This document shows, piece by piece, positions 37,431-49,215 of a stretch of DNA of 64,000 bases. Positions within the stretch are counted from its first letter, which is position 1. Each line of letters starts with the position of its first letter. Position numbers and translations under genes: made by a program. The notes under the pieces were generated by a model. That model was not told where the DNA came from. It made no database searches and saw nothing but the letters and a program-made list of their open reading frames with translations. Source of the stretch: Siniperca chuatsi (Eukaryota > Chordata > Actinopteri > Centrarchiformes > Sinipercidae); assembly GCF_020085105.1 (NCBI RefSeq), contig NC_058055.1:10176822-10240821 (forward strand), read 5' to 3'.

Positions 37431-38303
37431 ACTTTTTTGAAATTATTAAGTAGCATGAAGTGTATTTTGATAAAAATGTTCAGTGTGTGGGAACAGATCA
37501 GCTCTTGAGGTGAACATTGGGTGGGTGAGTGTGAAATATCAACCATCCGGCACTCCTGTATGTGCCATACTGTACATGACAATGAGTTACAGTCACACTT
37601 CTTGGCCTTAGAACAGCTGAGTAAAGCTCAAAGTTCATTACATTTTCAGATCTCATTAGAAAGTGCTTTTTCCAGTCCAGAAGTGGACGTATTGTTTTTC
37701 TGTTGACTTTAAACACAGTCCTTTTATATCCAAACTCAAGTGTGTGTGGTTAACATAGAACAGTTATTGAGTTAGGAGAGGTACTCTAACCTGGGACATG
37801 TGGAAACCTGTCTGGGACTATACAAGCTTTTCCACACTGACTCTTTTGCTCAGTGTGCATTGCACTTTATACTTCTTAAGGAATGAAAGCATGCCCTGTT
37901 AAACTGGTTCTTTCTTTGTATGACTTGGTCAAGGGCTGTTACAGACAGCAACAGATGACCAGAAACATTCCTAGGAATATGACATGAGATCATTAAGACC
38001 TCTTGCAGCCAATTAACTTGGTTTTTAAGGAAAGGATCAGTAAGAGAAAGGGACAGCTAATGATAGGTAAGAAATACAACACTTTGGGTCACAGTCAATT
38101 AAAAGCTTGTTCGGCAGTAGTCCCCACTTTTTTTCTTTCGTATACTGTATGTAACAACTACTGAAAAACAAAAATGGGCCTGGGTTTACCAAGTTGTGCG
38201 TGTGTGCACAGTGAAATGCCCTGGAGTGAATTAGCCACTTATCTTTCACAAAAAGAAATACATTTTGTTATCTATTATTCTGTCTCATTTTGCCATTTCT
38301 GCA
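37431..38303. other. Intergenic, no gene recognised
   Basis: Non-coding sequence downstream of mpzl2. The short open frames on both strands have no domain features. Confidence 0.4.
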
Positions 38304-38470
38304 GTGGTGGAAAGTAACTGAGTACATTTGCTCAAGTACGTACAATTTTGAGGTACTTATTAGGTACTATACATATTATGCTTGAGTATTTATGCTACTT
38401 TTTACTCCGCTACATTTATCTGACGGCAGTAGTTACTAGTTACTTTTCAGTTGAAGATTTTACCTAAAAA
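38304..38470 (+). repeat. Common teleost interspersed repeat (GTGGAAAGTAACTGAGTAC family)
   Basis: The sequence starts GTGGTGGAAAGTAACTGAGT and continues with CATTTGCTCAAGTA, then TTTTGAGGTACTT, then CTACTTTTTACTCCGCTACA and AGTTACTAGTTACTTTTCAG. This is a very abundant fish repeat of uncertain class. Borders are approximate. Confidence 0.75.
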
Positions 38471-38589
38471 AACATTAAAACATATGATACGCTTATGCAA
38501 TGTTTAGTTCGGGGCCCTTGTCACATTTCAGATGTCTGAGTTGTTAGCAGTTCCACCAAAAAGTGATTTCCCCTCTAAACTTCTCAGAA

Positions 38590-39060
38590 GATTTCATTTA
38601 AACCTCCAATAACAGTTGGTTATTTACACATCCAGCCGTTACAGTTATTAGCATTCTTTTGGTGTCATTTTTTTTTTTTGGCCTCCTGGCAAATGTAAGT
38701 CCAATATTCACTCTCTTAGCTCTGTTTTTAGTCTCTACCAGCTCCTGAGGGAAATATCTGTGCATCTCATGAAGTAGACATTGTGGGTTTTTCTGGGGTT
38801 TTTGGACATCGCTGGTTAATCTTTTAGAGAAACTGATGGTTACCTCTGTGACATGAGAGGCACAAACTGGGGCTAGCTCTTTAGCTGCTAAATGCTCTAT
38901 GTTCACCAGCTAGTCGCCAACTGTATACAGTGAGGTTTTAGAGCTTTTTCGCAGTTGCCTGCTGCAGCCAAAAAACAACGTTACCATGTGAGAGTGTTGA
39001 CAGTGAACCACAACAGTAAAGTTGTGGTTCACTGTGAAACTGTGCCGAGCTTTTCAGAAA
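38590..39060. repeat. Repeat-like segment with a 15-bp perfect hairpin at 39000-39035
   Basis: ACAGTGAACCACAAC at 39000-39014 pairs perfectly with GTTGTGGTTCACTGT at 39021-39035 across the 6-nt loop AGTAAA. The surrounding segment (for example TTAGCTGCTAAATGCTC and CACCAGCTAGTCGCCAACTG) recalls a dispersed teleost repeat, which would explain the frame at 38598-38906. The class is uncertain. Confidence 0.5.
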
Positions 39061-39587
39061 TAGAACTACAAACATGGCCCCACTGGTCTCTTCTTTCCTG
39101 TAGGAGCTGTACTCTACATCCAAGTCTATCGGAAGCGCCACCATCTCTGGATGGATGTCTTACACTTTCCTTCACAGATATCTAAATGCTTGCTTAACGT
39201 GCAATTTACATAGAGGAATAACCACTGCATTTCTGTTTTCATTGTGTGGGTACTTGCATTGCTCTCACTCACTAATGTATAGTAAGAGCTGAGACGTGTG
39301 TCCTTGTCTTTTTCCTTTGGAGCAGCACGCATTTTGCTGCAGTAACATCAAGTGACACCTATGTGCTTTTAAAAGCAGAGGGTGCACCTACATGGCATCT
39401 ATGAAAAATAATGTGAAATACGTGATAGTGAAAATCTGTACAGTACATACCATGTGGTTATGTTTGTGTGAGTATGACTGTCCATGGACACTCTCTGTGC
39501 AGTTACAGTTGTCCTGCACAGGTCTGCAGCAGCACCCTGTCTTTCTGCAGCAAAATGCTGTTGTTTTTTTTTCTTCTTCTTATTGCA

Positions 39588-39789
39588 GTTCTGGAAGAGT
39601 TCCCACCGCTGCTGCATTGATACTCCAGTGGAGGGGCCTGGAGAGGAGAGCACTGAGCCCACAGCCCGGGCACATTATCTCTCACTTAGAGCTCCACACC
39701 CGTCAAACCACCCTCCACGCCACCTACTGTCACCTTCTCACCACACTACACCTACACCTACAGTATATATGCTCATTTTGGAGCCCTAA
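39588..39789 (+). other. Possible orphan terminal exon encoding a receptor-like cytoplasmic tail
   Basis: A strong polypyrimidine-AG acceptor ends at 39587. The phase-0 frame after it runs 66 codons to TAA at 39787-39789. It reads FWKSSHRCC, an acidic stretch (PVEGPGEESTEPTA), then AHYLSLR and, near the end, TVYMLILEP. YLSL fits a YxxL motif, and TVYMLI fits the TxYxx(I/V) switch-motif pattern of Ig-type receptors. Just upstream (39100-39180) a frame gives GAVLYIQVYRKRHH, which resembles the end of a membrane span, but no Ig exon was found. In mammals this interval holds other Ig genes (SCN2B, JAML, MPZL3). It could be a remnant of one of these, or chance. Confidence 0.25.
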
Positions 39790-41400
39790 ACCATATTAGT
39801 GATCCAGATCAGTGGTCATTGTTGGTGCATGTTTGTAATCCTCTGGCTAATTTTCTTTCAAGCCCTGTAGGTTCTAATTGGATACAATCTCATACTGTTT
39901 AATCAAACACAGGGTGGATTAACTTTGTTCACTCAACATCCTGTGACACACATTAGATTTTAATTTGGCTGCTGTGTTTAGCTTAGCATAGCTTTGAATC
40001 TTGCCTATACTATACAGTATATAATATATATTGAATGCAAGAGTGGAACAGCTGACATCTGAACTAGACATATTTCACAGAATAAACACAAGACACATTA
40101 TAGGTATCGTTAACCTTGCACAAATTACTAAAGAAAAAAGATGCCATCCTGCAGCGTCTGCATATACACATAAAAACCTGCTCAGTGAATAATAGATCAC
40201 AGTGTTAAGTACTTGCAAAGTAAGTAAAGTATAGAATATGCTTACATGGCAGATATCTGCATCTGTCTTTGTAACTGAAGTTTAATCTGTCAATGTACAG
40301 TAAATTTCAATTACAGTCCTTCAGAGTTGCAAACTTTACCTTTTCTTCTTCTGCAAAAGAAATACCAGTTCTTTAAGCAGAGTAAAAAAAACCCCAGGAG
40401 GCTAAGTCCATGGATGTGTAGTTGTCCCCTTGTCCTCTACCTGTGTAACTGTACCTTGGCTCAGATTGCATGCTCTGTCACATGATCTCAGTTGCATCCT
40501 TGCTAGCACTCACAATTCTCCTTTGCTCCAGTATGAAACTCTAATTAACCTCTTATTATTCACATATAGTCACCTTCTATTTATAATAATGGATGGCGTT
40601 TGACAGGTATATAGTAGTAAGTGTATGAATGCAATGTTAGTCAGATCTAAAATTGACTAATCAAATCTGGAAACTCTGAGCTAAGCACTTCCTCTGCAAT
40701 GTCCTGCAGTAAATAGTGCAGACACATGAAGTTGGTCAGCTGCTCTTGACTGATGTGTTTGTACATTTATGGGAAAGGAGCTGTCCTGTTGTGAAAAATG
40801 ACTGCACACACCGCCTCAATATCACAATGCACTTGCAGCTGCATCATCCTGATCACAAGAGAGTAATGAATGCCTCATGATATACAAGATAGTTTGACCT
40901 TCTGGGCATTGAATGCGACACACAACACACATACACACATCACCGGTGGCTGTGGATGTTGATTATCCTGAGCCAGGGGAATATGAGTCCCGGCTGGAGC
41001 CTGCCTTTCAGGAAAAGAGGAGAGGCATAGAACAACCTAACTCTGTCATTCTAGGGAAGAATAAGTGTAGAGTGAGAGGATTTATAAAATAAAAGGGAAA
41101 AGCTTTCAAAGTCACATTGCAGTTAAAAAAATCTGACATTTTTAATTGTGTTAGTAGAATAGAGAGTAACTACTGTAGTGTTTCCCCCTCCCACTTGTAA
41201 TTCTGTGATGCTGAGTTTTGATACCTTAAAGGTGTCGTTATCAGTGAAAAGATATGTCTATTTATGAATGGAGCATTTTGATATGGGACTGTGTGTCTGG
41301 CCGGGCCCTGGGGCTGCATTACACAACCTCCTCCTCAACCTGCACTGCAGAACTTTTCTCTGATCTTCACAAACACTCTTGACAAAAGTGCCTGAGTCTG
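39790..41400. other. Intergenic, no gene recognised
   Basis: AT-rich spacer before the scn4b promoter region. No domain-bearing open frame and no repeat family that I can name. Confidence 0.4.
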
Positions 41401-41910
41401 CATACACGCCCCGAGTCAGGAGATGGAGAGGGGAGCGGAGATGGGGAGGAGTGAATGGGGGTGACGGAGGAGAAAAAGAGAATAAGAGGGATGTGGGGGC
41501 AGGTAAGGGAGGGTAGACAGCGAGATGAGGGGAGAGAGAGGGGTGGCATGCAGCCAACGGAGAGGACAGGGAAAAGTTGTGAGATAGCCAGAGGGACGGG
41601 CTGGGAGAAGAGTCAGCTTCATTGGGGCGCTGCTGAGGAGGAAGGAGAGCAGCGGCTTTTCCTCCTGTTCGTCTGTCTCTCTGCGTCTCTGTCTGTCTTT
41701 CTGTTTGTCTCCCCCTCTCCTCTCTAACTGTCTCTCATCCTGGCTGCCGCTGCAATGGGGCTGTCTCTGCAGTGAAAGTGCTGGCTGGCGGATTCTCCTT
41801 GAGTGAACCCTGACTGTGCGCAGTGAGCGTTTGCCGTCCTGTCCACACTGACTCAGCTGCGCAGGCAGCCTGCTGGCCTCTGACTGAACACTGGCTGCAG
41901 GAGCAGGTAG
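41400..41910 (+). promoter_or_regulatory. scn4b: Probable promoter and 5' non-coding exon of scn4b
   Basis: A purine-rich block (41420-41640) is followed by a pyrimidine-rich block (41640-41740) and a CpG-bearing segment ending in a donor, GGAGCAG followed by GTAGGC at 41909. An acceptor ending CCTACAG at 42210 opens the exon that carries the scn4b start codon. In the GC-richer segment, ATG at 41752 is followed by a stop within seven codons, so it could only be a short upstream frame. Exon assignment is inferred from splice signals. Confidence 0.45.
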
Positions 41911-42442
41911 GCATGACAAAACTTGAACTGTACTTAGCGTCATGTTTTCGTGTTTTTTTCTTTCAGCTTTATTCCTTTTACAATCAGGCAAAGATATACA
42001 CTATGCAGACACATGCATGCAGGAAACGTGCAAACACATATATCATATATATAAACAAACTATATCTGTACTGTACTGTCTGTGCTTTTATAGTGACTCA
42101 ATGTCAGTATTAAATATGATAAGATTTCAGTTGATCAACTTTTTCCTTCTTCCCTTCTCTCTCTGTTTCTCTTTCCCCTCCTCCTCCTCTGCCCTCTGTC
42201 TAACCTACAGTCTCTTCCACAGGAGTGCTGTGGGGTCTGGCGGGCAGGCTCACTGCACCCAGGACTACTGTAGGTGCAACATTGGGCCGTGCCTCGTTTG
42301 GGGTCCAGACACGCAGACGCCAGCATCCAGATTGAATCTAGTATACCAGAGAGGCCGAGTTGTGCTAAAGGATATTCTACTAGCTATCCAGAGCCCGGGC
42401 TGGATCCTGCAGCGTATTTGTTTTGGAGCACACCTGGCTGCC

Positions 42443-45400
42443 ATGGAGGTCCAGTGGGTTGGGGTTGAACCCCAGAGGCTGGGCCCTCCACACACAGCCG
42501 TTGGCCTGATAATCTCTATGCTGCTTGGTAATGTATATCTCTCACTTTACTCACCTCCCTTTATTTGCTCCATGGTCATTATGCCATAGCTGATGTGCAT
42601 AGTGCCTCCTCATCTATCTTTTTTGAAAACTTCATATTTGGGTTTTTTTTTCTTACTCCTTATTGAACACCAAAAGCTTGTGCCAATATCAGTGTGTATT
42701 TCTGTTGTTATGCAGAGCAAGGATGCTGTGGCTTTTCCACATCTGACAATGACCTTCATCTGCTTCTGACCTACATAGGCATTAGCTGCAATTGTATTTA
42801 TTGTATGGGTCGGTACACTAGGTTTTGTAGAAGGATTTTGCTTTGGTGACAGGATTAGTTTGCTCGTGATGAGTAGTTGTTTCTGGAAGTTGCGTGTTTC
42901 GTCTCATGAGCAAAATGTGCTGCTTGTTCTGCCTGGAAACACAGACAGGACAAGACTATGAAGGTTTCATAAAGATTTGTTAGTTTGGAATAAAGTCTTT
43001 GCCCAATAGAGTTAAGAGTGTTGTTGCAAACAGTCTGTTGGTATCTGTGATCCATATTGGTGTGGATTGGGATTGTATGTCCACAAAAGGAAACGTCAGC
43101 AGAATAAAGTGGCCCTAGTTATGGAAAAGCTGTGTCAGACTGTAGGCACTCTAGACGAGGCCCTGCCATTCACAGCATATTGTGCTGGACACGATTTGTA
43201 TCTGCAGTAACAGAGCAGCATCGTCACTCAGAAAAGAGGCCAGTAAACCATCTGTTTTGTTTCTATTTGAGTCATAAACTCCTGAATCAAAATATTGAGA
43301 ATACGCACTTTTGCAGTGAATGTACAGTAACAGTAGGTATTCAGATCTGATGTTGTTGTCTCAAGTAAATTCACACGCAGATCTGAGACTGACGGTGGTG
43401 ATAGCCTCTTACCATGTGGATTATTGTGTTTTGGATATAGAGTAGCAGGTGTGAATATTAGATACCCAACCAGACATTTCCAATAAAGTCTTTCCTTAAC
43501 CTCTTTGAAATGCACAGAAAAAGCATCCCATTAGAATCCAATTTCATAGCGTAGTGTCATAGCTGACACTAATAAATACTGTCTATGCTGGCATAGATGT
43601 TTCCCATTTTGCACTGATCCTGCATTAGCCATTATCTGACAATTAACAATCAGAGTAAAATACATCTGCATGTCTAATACCTATTTCCAACATTGTTCCT
43701 CCATTCATTACTTACAGTATATACTTCTTGTAATTTTCTAAACCTGCTTATGGGTGTGGAGCATCAGTGCAGCAATAGTCCAGTATGTAACATTTAGAAG
43801 GAGCTGTTAGCAGAAATGGAATCTAATATTTATATGTATGTTTTCATTAGTGTAAAATCACTGGAAAATAAGAATTGTTGTGTTTTCATTACCTTAGAAT
43901 AAGCCGTTTTTATCTACATAGGGAGCGGGCCCCCTTCCACAAACCAAACACTGGCTCTAGATAGGGCCATTCATGTTTTCCACAAGTTTTGGCGGCCACC
44001 GTAGTTTCTCCTACACGCTTGGAAGAAGATGGTGATGTGAGTGGTATTCAAATAGTTGCTGCAAACTGCAATTTCACTGGTAGATGCCACTAAATCCTAC
44101 ACACTGGACCTCCATGAGACCATGGTCTGTGAGATGTGTTGGAACTGTAGGCTGTAAAACTACCTTCAGACATTCCCAGTCTAGTAAAATTGATCAAGTT
44201 AATTATTCAATACATTAAAAATATTCATCTCTCCCTGAGAATGAAAAATTCTCAACTTCACATTGTGATGCATTTACACACATTAACTGTCAGGGGAATT
44301 GCCAGGTAAACAGTTTAGAGATGTTGTTGTTGTTTTTTTTTTCAGAACATTAATACCTGTTTCTTGCTCACAGGTGTTGTCTTTATTTAGAATGAATAAG
44401 AAACATTTTGATAACAAAAACTGCATGGTAGACATAATCAGTAAATGCAGGTGGCCAAGTAGCAGAGGGAAAGATGCTGAAAGAAGCAGTTGCAAAGCAT
44501 GTAAGCATCATTATTTTATTGTGGATAAACCAACATCTTTGTTTTCGATGGTATAAGGCACTGTAAGGTGGTTAAGAAGGTACCTCATTGTACATTACAC
44601 TTGTTAAGCAGTGAACAGACTGATTCTTTTGTGTACAACTATTGGAAATCAGGCTCAAGTGTACTGAAGTATTAAAACTAGATATGGAAAAGAGTGAGAT
44701 AGTGACTGTGAGTGCACTAATCTATGAATTGAGTAATTCTGACAGTGCTGTAGTGATTTTATGTCTCTGCATTTTGGCTTCCAGCATAGGCCATGTTGAG
44801 TAAGTATTGACTGGATAGTCGTAGGAAAGCAAATTTGTGAACTGAATTTTGTTCCACTTTAAGAGACATCTTGTGTTGTTTTTTGACATCCCAACCATTC
44901 AAACCTGGAGCTGTTCTCATGTACAGTATATGTCTCCTCTCGCACCTTTGACCTCTAATGAATAAGATTGATTCTTGTCCCCTCCTAAACTAAAATCCCA
45001 GTCTTAAATCCTCAGAGAAATGCTAAATGCTAGTGCCATTCGTGTGAGGTCAACATTTGAATTTCTTGATAGCTGGTTTTGCAGATATATCGGTATTGGT
45101 GTAAATGTCAGCCGATACGTAACAAGAAATTACAGTACAGAAATGCCCAAGTAGGTTTGAGGTCATTTAGAAACAGTGTCACTATACCATAGTCTATCCA
45201 CCACAGAGAACTGACAAGTTCACTGCAAAATGTCCTGCACAGTATCTATCTTTATCATAATAAAAAAAAACAAAGTGATCCATATCAACATTTTCTGTTT
45301 ACATTATGTTTTTATGTTTTGAAAAATTATTATTGGCTGATACATCGTTAGTGGATTTTTTAAACTCCTGAATATTGAGTTCAGTATCGGCCTCAAAAAT

Positions 45401-48400
45401 CCAGTATCAGTCAGGCTATAGTTTTTTTGTAATTTGGATATACTACATATTTTTTTAAATTATGTGGAGAGCATATATTTATGTATTCACAAAAAAAACT
45501 ATTGTTCTAAAGTTGACATATATAGGCTAGAAACTGGAGCATCACTGTTCTACCTTTATCTGAAGCTCCAAAACTTACTACCTTGCAAAACAAAACTTTG
45601 ATTTGAAACCTCAAGAAGAAATTCATAAAAGAGACAATGGACAGTAGGCTACTCATTTAAGGGAGAGTAATATATAAATGCTGTCAGAGACAAAACATAA
45701 GGAGATCTTGAGTAACTGCAATGACAGAAACAGGGTAATCTTATGGAAAACAAAGATTTTAAGGACACACAGAGGGACACAGAGTGGAAGTTGGAAATAG
45801 TGAAAATGGAACATTACAAAAATATTGTAAAAGGTTATTAAAGAAGCCTGAGTGGCACTAAAAAATTTGCATCAGGAAAGAGACAGGAGGGGTGATGCTT
45901 TTGCTCTCCCGTCACTGTTGCTATTACTGTTTTTGCAAGCTCACTGTGCTGCATTGGACCAGCTGAGGAAAAGATTGGAGAGAGTGAGGTTGCGAGATAG
46001 CAAGAGTGAGATGAGAATGAATCAATAACATTCCCACATACAGTATGGCCTCCTTCGCCGTGTTAAGGCATATCTGCTGTTGTTAGCAACGTTGTTCCTA
46101 TTTGCTGCAGTGGTGCTTATCAGACATTGACCTTGACCATGTTATGAGCAAAGTATAACACAGTGTGCACGAAACAGAGGGCAGAATCACAGGAATGTTA
46201 GAAATAGTGCAGAAAATGTTACAGCTGCAACCGTTGATCATATTCAGGTGTGTGTCAGTGTTAGGTTTTCTCTCTTTAACCTCTGGATTTGTGTACTAAT
46301 TCTGCACAGCACCATGTGAGCATGTAGTTTACACCTCACACACTAGATGGAAGCATTAAGCACAGTGTGCTTTAATGGTGTAAAAGAGGGAGAAAACAGA
46401 CCTGCAGTATAGTCTGTCCTTGACTTGCTGAAGTTATATACTGTAACTCTTCGCTACCTGTGACCTTCACACCTGCCTTATCACAAAACGGAGCAGCTGA
46501 ATGGGAAGGTGGGATACCTGATAAGTCTATAATTAATGAGGGAAAAGGAAAATACACACAATAAGAAGACCCGCCAATTTTCCTGACCCATCTGCTTTGA
46601 TTGGTGGTTGGTGAAAGTAAGATTTAATCGCTGTGACTTCCTGATGCTGTCTGACTGTGGTCCCTGGTGTACATTTACAGTTTCCACAAGAGGCACAGCA
46701 GATTTCACCTGTCTTATTTACAGTAATGTCACAGCAAGGGCTTTGTGGTGTCATGTTACTGAGGGTTTGACTAGTCAAGTGCCATTAATAGACATGTATG
46801 TATGTATGTTATAATGTGTTCTATGATCTATGATGTATGTTCATTAAGTTTTAGTGAGTATGTGACTATGTTTGTATGTTTACTTAAAAATAATATCAAA
46901 ATTGTCTAAAAGATTTGAATTTTCAGGTGATTTAATTAAATCAATCATGCATAACTTTTTACTGTACCTTAGTAAAAGTACAGGACAGCATGTGCATTGT
47001 GTGCCACATTGAGGGAGAAGTTTTAAGTCTTGTATTTCAGTGTTTTGGTGTGCATGAGACAGATTTACTGTCACGGTCCATGGACTTTTACTCATTCTCA
47101 CTGTTCAAATGTAGCTGGAGGAGCAGACCGGACTTGTTTTGTGATGTGACCACAAAACGAGTCCAAGGAGCTTGTGCACAAAGTGCAGTGAGTCTGAAGT
47201 TTTAAATTTTCAAGTGCAGATATTGTGTATGGCATTGTGAATGGCTTATGTAGAATATCTTGCCAAGAAAGACAGAACACCAATTGATAGTCAATCATTC
47301 TTCTACCAGTGCAAAACTTAAAGATTGAGGTTACAGGATTTATTCTACCATGACACTTATATCTATTTGTTGAAAGCATGAACAGAAATTATGCATTACA
47401 TGTCAGTGAGATGAATTATGTGGTTTTGTCCTCTAGAAATCTGGATACTGAACTTAAAGGAATAGTTAGACATTTTGGGGATATGCTTATTTGCTTTCTT
47501 GCAGAGAGTTAGAGACGACTGATGCAGATACCCTCATATCTATAAAAATACAGCTACAGCCAGCAGCAAGACTGGAAACAAGGGGAAACAGCTAGGCTGG
47601 TCTTTGCTGGTTTTCAAGATAAGACTTTAGGAAGTCACTGCTTCCAGCCAAGCAATAGTCTAACCCCCCATAAAACTGCAACTTTTTTAAAAAAATAAAC
47701 AAGTTAGAATGTGTTAATTAGTAAGCTTTAGAGATGCTGGTTGGCAGACGTTGTTACCTTCGGACCAGGCTAGCTGTTTTCAGTCTTTATGCTATGCTAA
47801 GCTAAGCTAAGCGGCTGCTGGCTGTAGACATATATTTAACAGACAGATGGTGGTATCGGTATTCTCATCTTACTCTCAGCAAGAAAGCGAATGAGCACAT
47901 TTCCAAAACTGTTGAACTATTACTTTAAAGCAGACTGACAACACTGCTGCACTGTAATGTTGATTCATACCCTGTGTAGTCTTATCTTGTTGTGTTTTCT
48001 ATTCCCCTTCCTCCTAAGGTATGTGGTCTGCTCAGGCCCTTGAGATGTCTGTAGGGAAGATTCCCTTCCTGGAGGCAGTGAATGGCAGCACAGTCATGTT
48101 GCCTTGCACATACACCAGCTGTATTGGCATCAAGAACCTCTACTTCAGCTGGCAATTTAATGACAACGGTACCATGCAGAAGGTAAGGACCCTCTGTTTG
48201 AGAGAAACATTCCTGTTCAGTTTTTGTTAACTTGTAAGTGATAGTTTTGGATGATTGACAGCTTGTTGGTCCGATCAGGTGTGTGATTCAGTGATACCAT
48301 CAGAGGGGGTGGTGCCACATGTGAGTATATATCGAGACCGGGTGGATTTTGTGGGGAAGAACGATCACAACAACATCTCCATCTTGTTGTGGAACATCAC

Positions 48401-49151
48401 CTTCGAGGACGGAGGCGAGTACACTTGCTTTGGACGCAACCCCAAAGAGAAGGGCAAGAACCACAGTGCCATCTTCACCCTCATTGTGGTGGACGAGTGT
48501 GAGTGGTCAAAGTCTATGCTGGTAATGTGTGCTGATATATGTGAGGGAAGGGTCTGATTTATTTTATTTTCATCATGCATATTAATTGGATCGTCAGGCA
48601 AAATGGTATTACTATTAGTTGTTCAGTTATATGCAATAGAAATCATTCTTAAAAACCTGCCCAAATGATCCTAAACCCGCCAATTATTCTCCTACCTGCG
48701 CAATAATTTCCCACCCCTTTCAGCAACTAAAATGAGCCCAATTACTTGGAAAACTGCCCAATATGACAACACATCCATCCCTATATATATCACTATTTTA
48801 GCTGTATGCCCTGACATTCTATATATTGGCCAATCACAAATGTGGGACAACTCATTGGGGCTTGCTTCATGCCCCCATAATGTGGATACTGAAATGCATT
48901 CATTTATATGCTGATGATAAAATAAATCAGGCCACATGTACAAGGACAGTCCCATTGAAGAAGTTGTAAGTCTGCTGAGAAAAAATTAACCCTGCACAAG
49001 AAAAATAAAATAATCCTGCAGAGGGAAAATAAATCCTGAGGTGACAGTAAAAGATAAAATAAATGATGTGGAATTAATTTATGACAGATTTAATGCTTGT
49101 TTTCTTTGTGCATTTATTCGCTTAGGTATTTTCTAATAAGTAAGGTTTGGT

Positions 49152-49215
<64 letters not shown>

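Noticed and set aside
41942-42589. 215-codon plus-strand frame over the scn4b first exon
   Set aside because: Only the part from 42443 to 42527 fits Scn4b. The beginning lies in intron and polypyrimidine tract, and the end reads past the splice donor.
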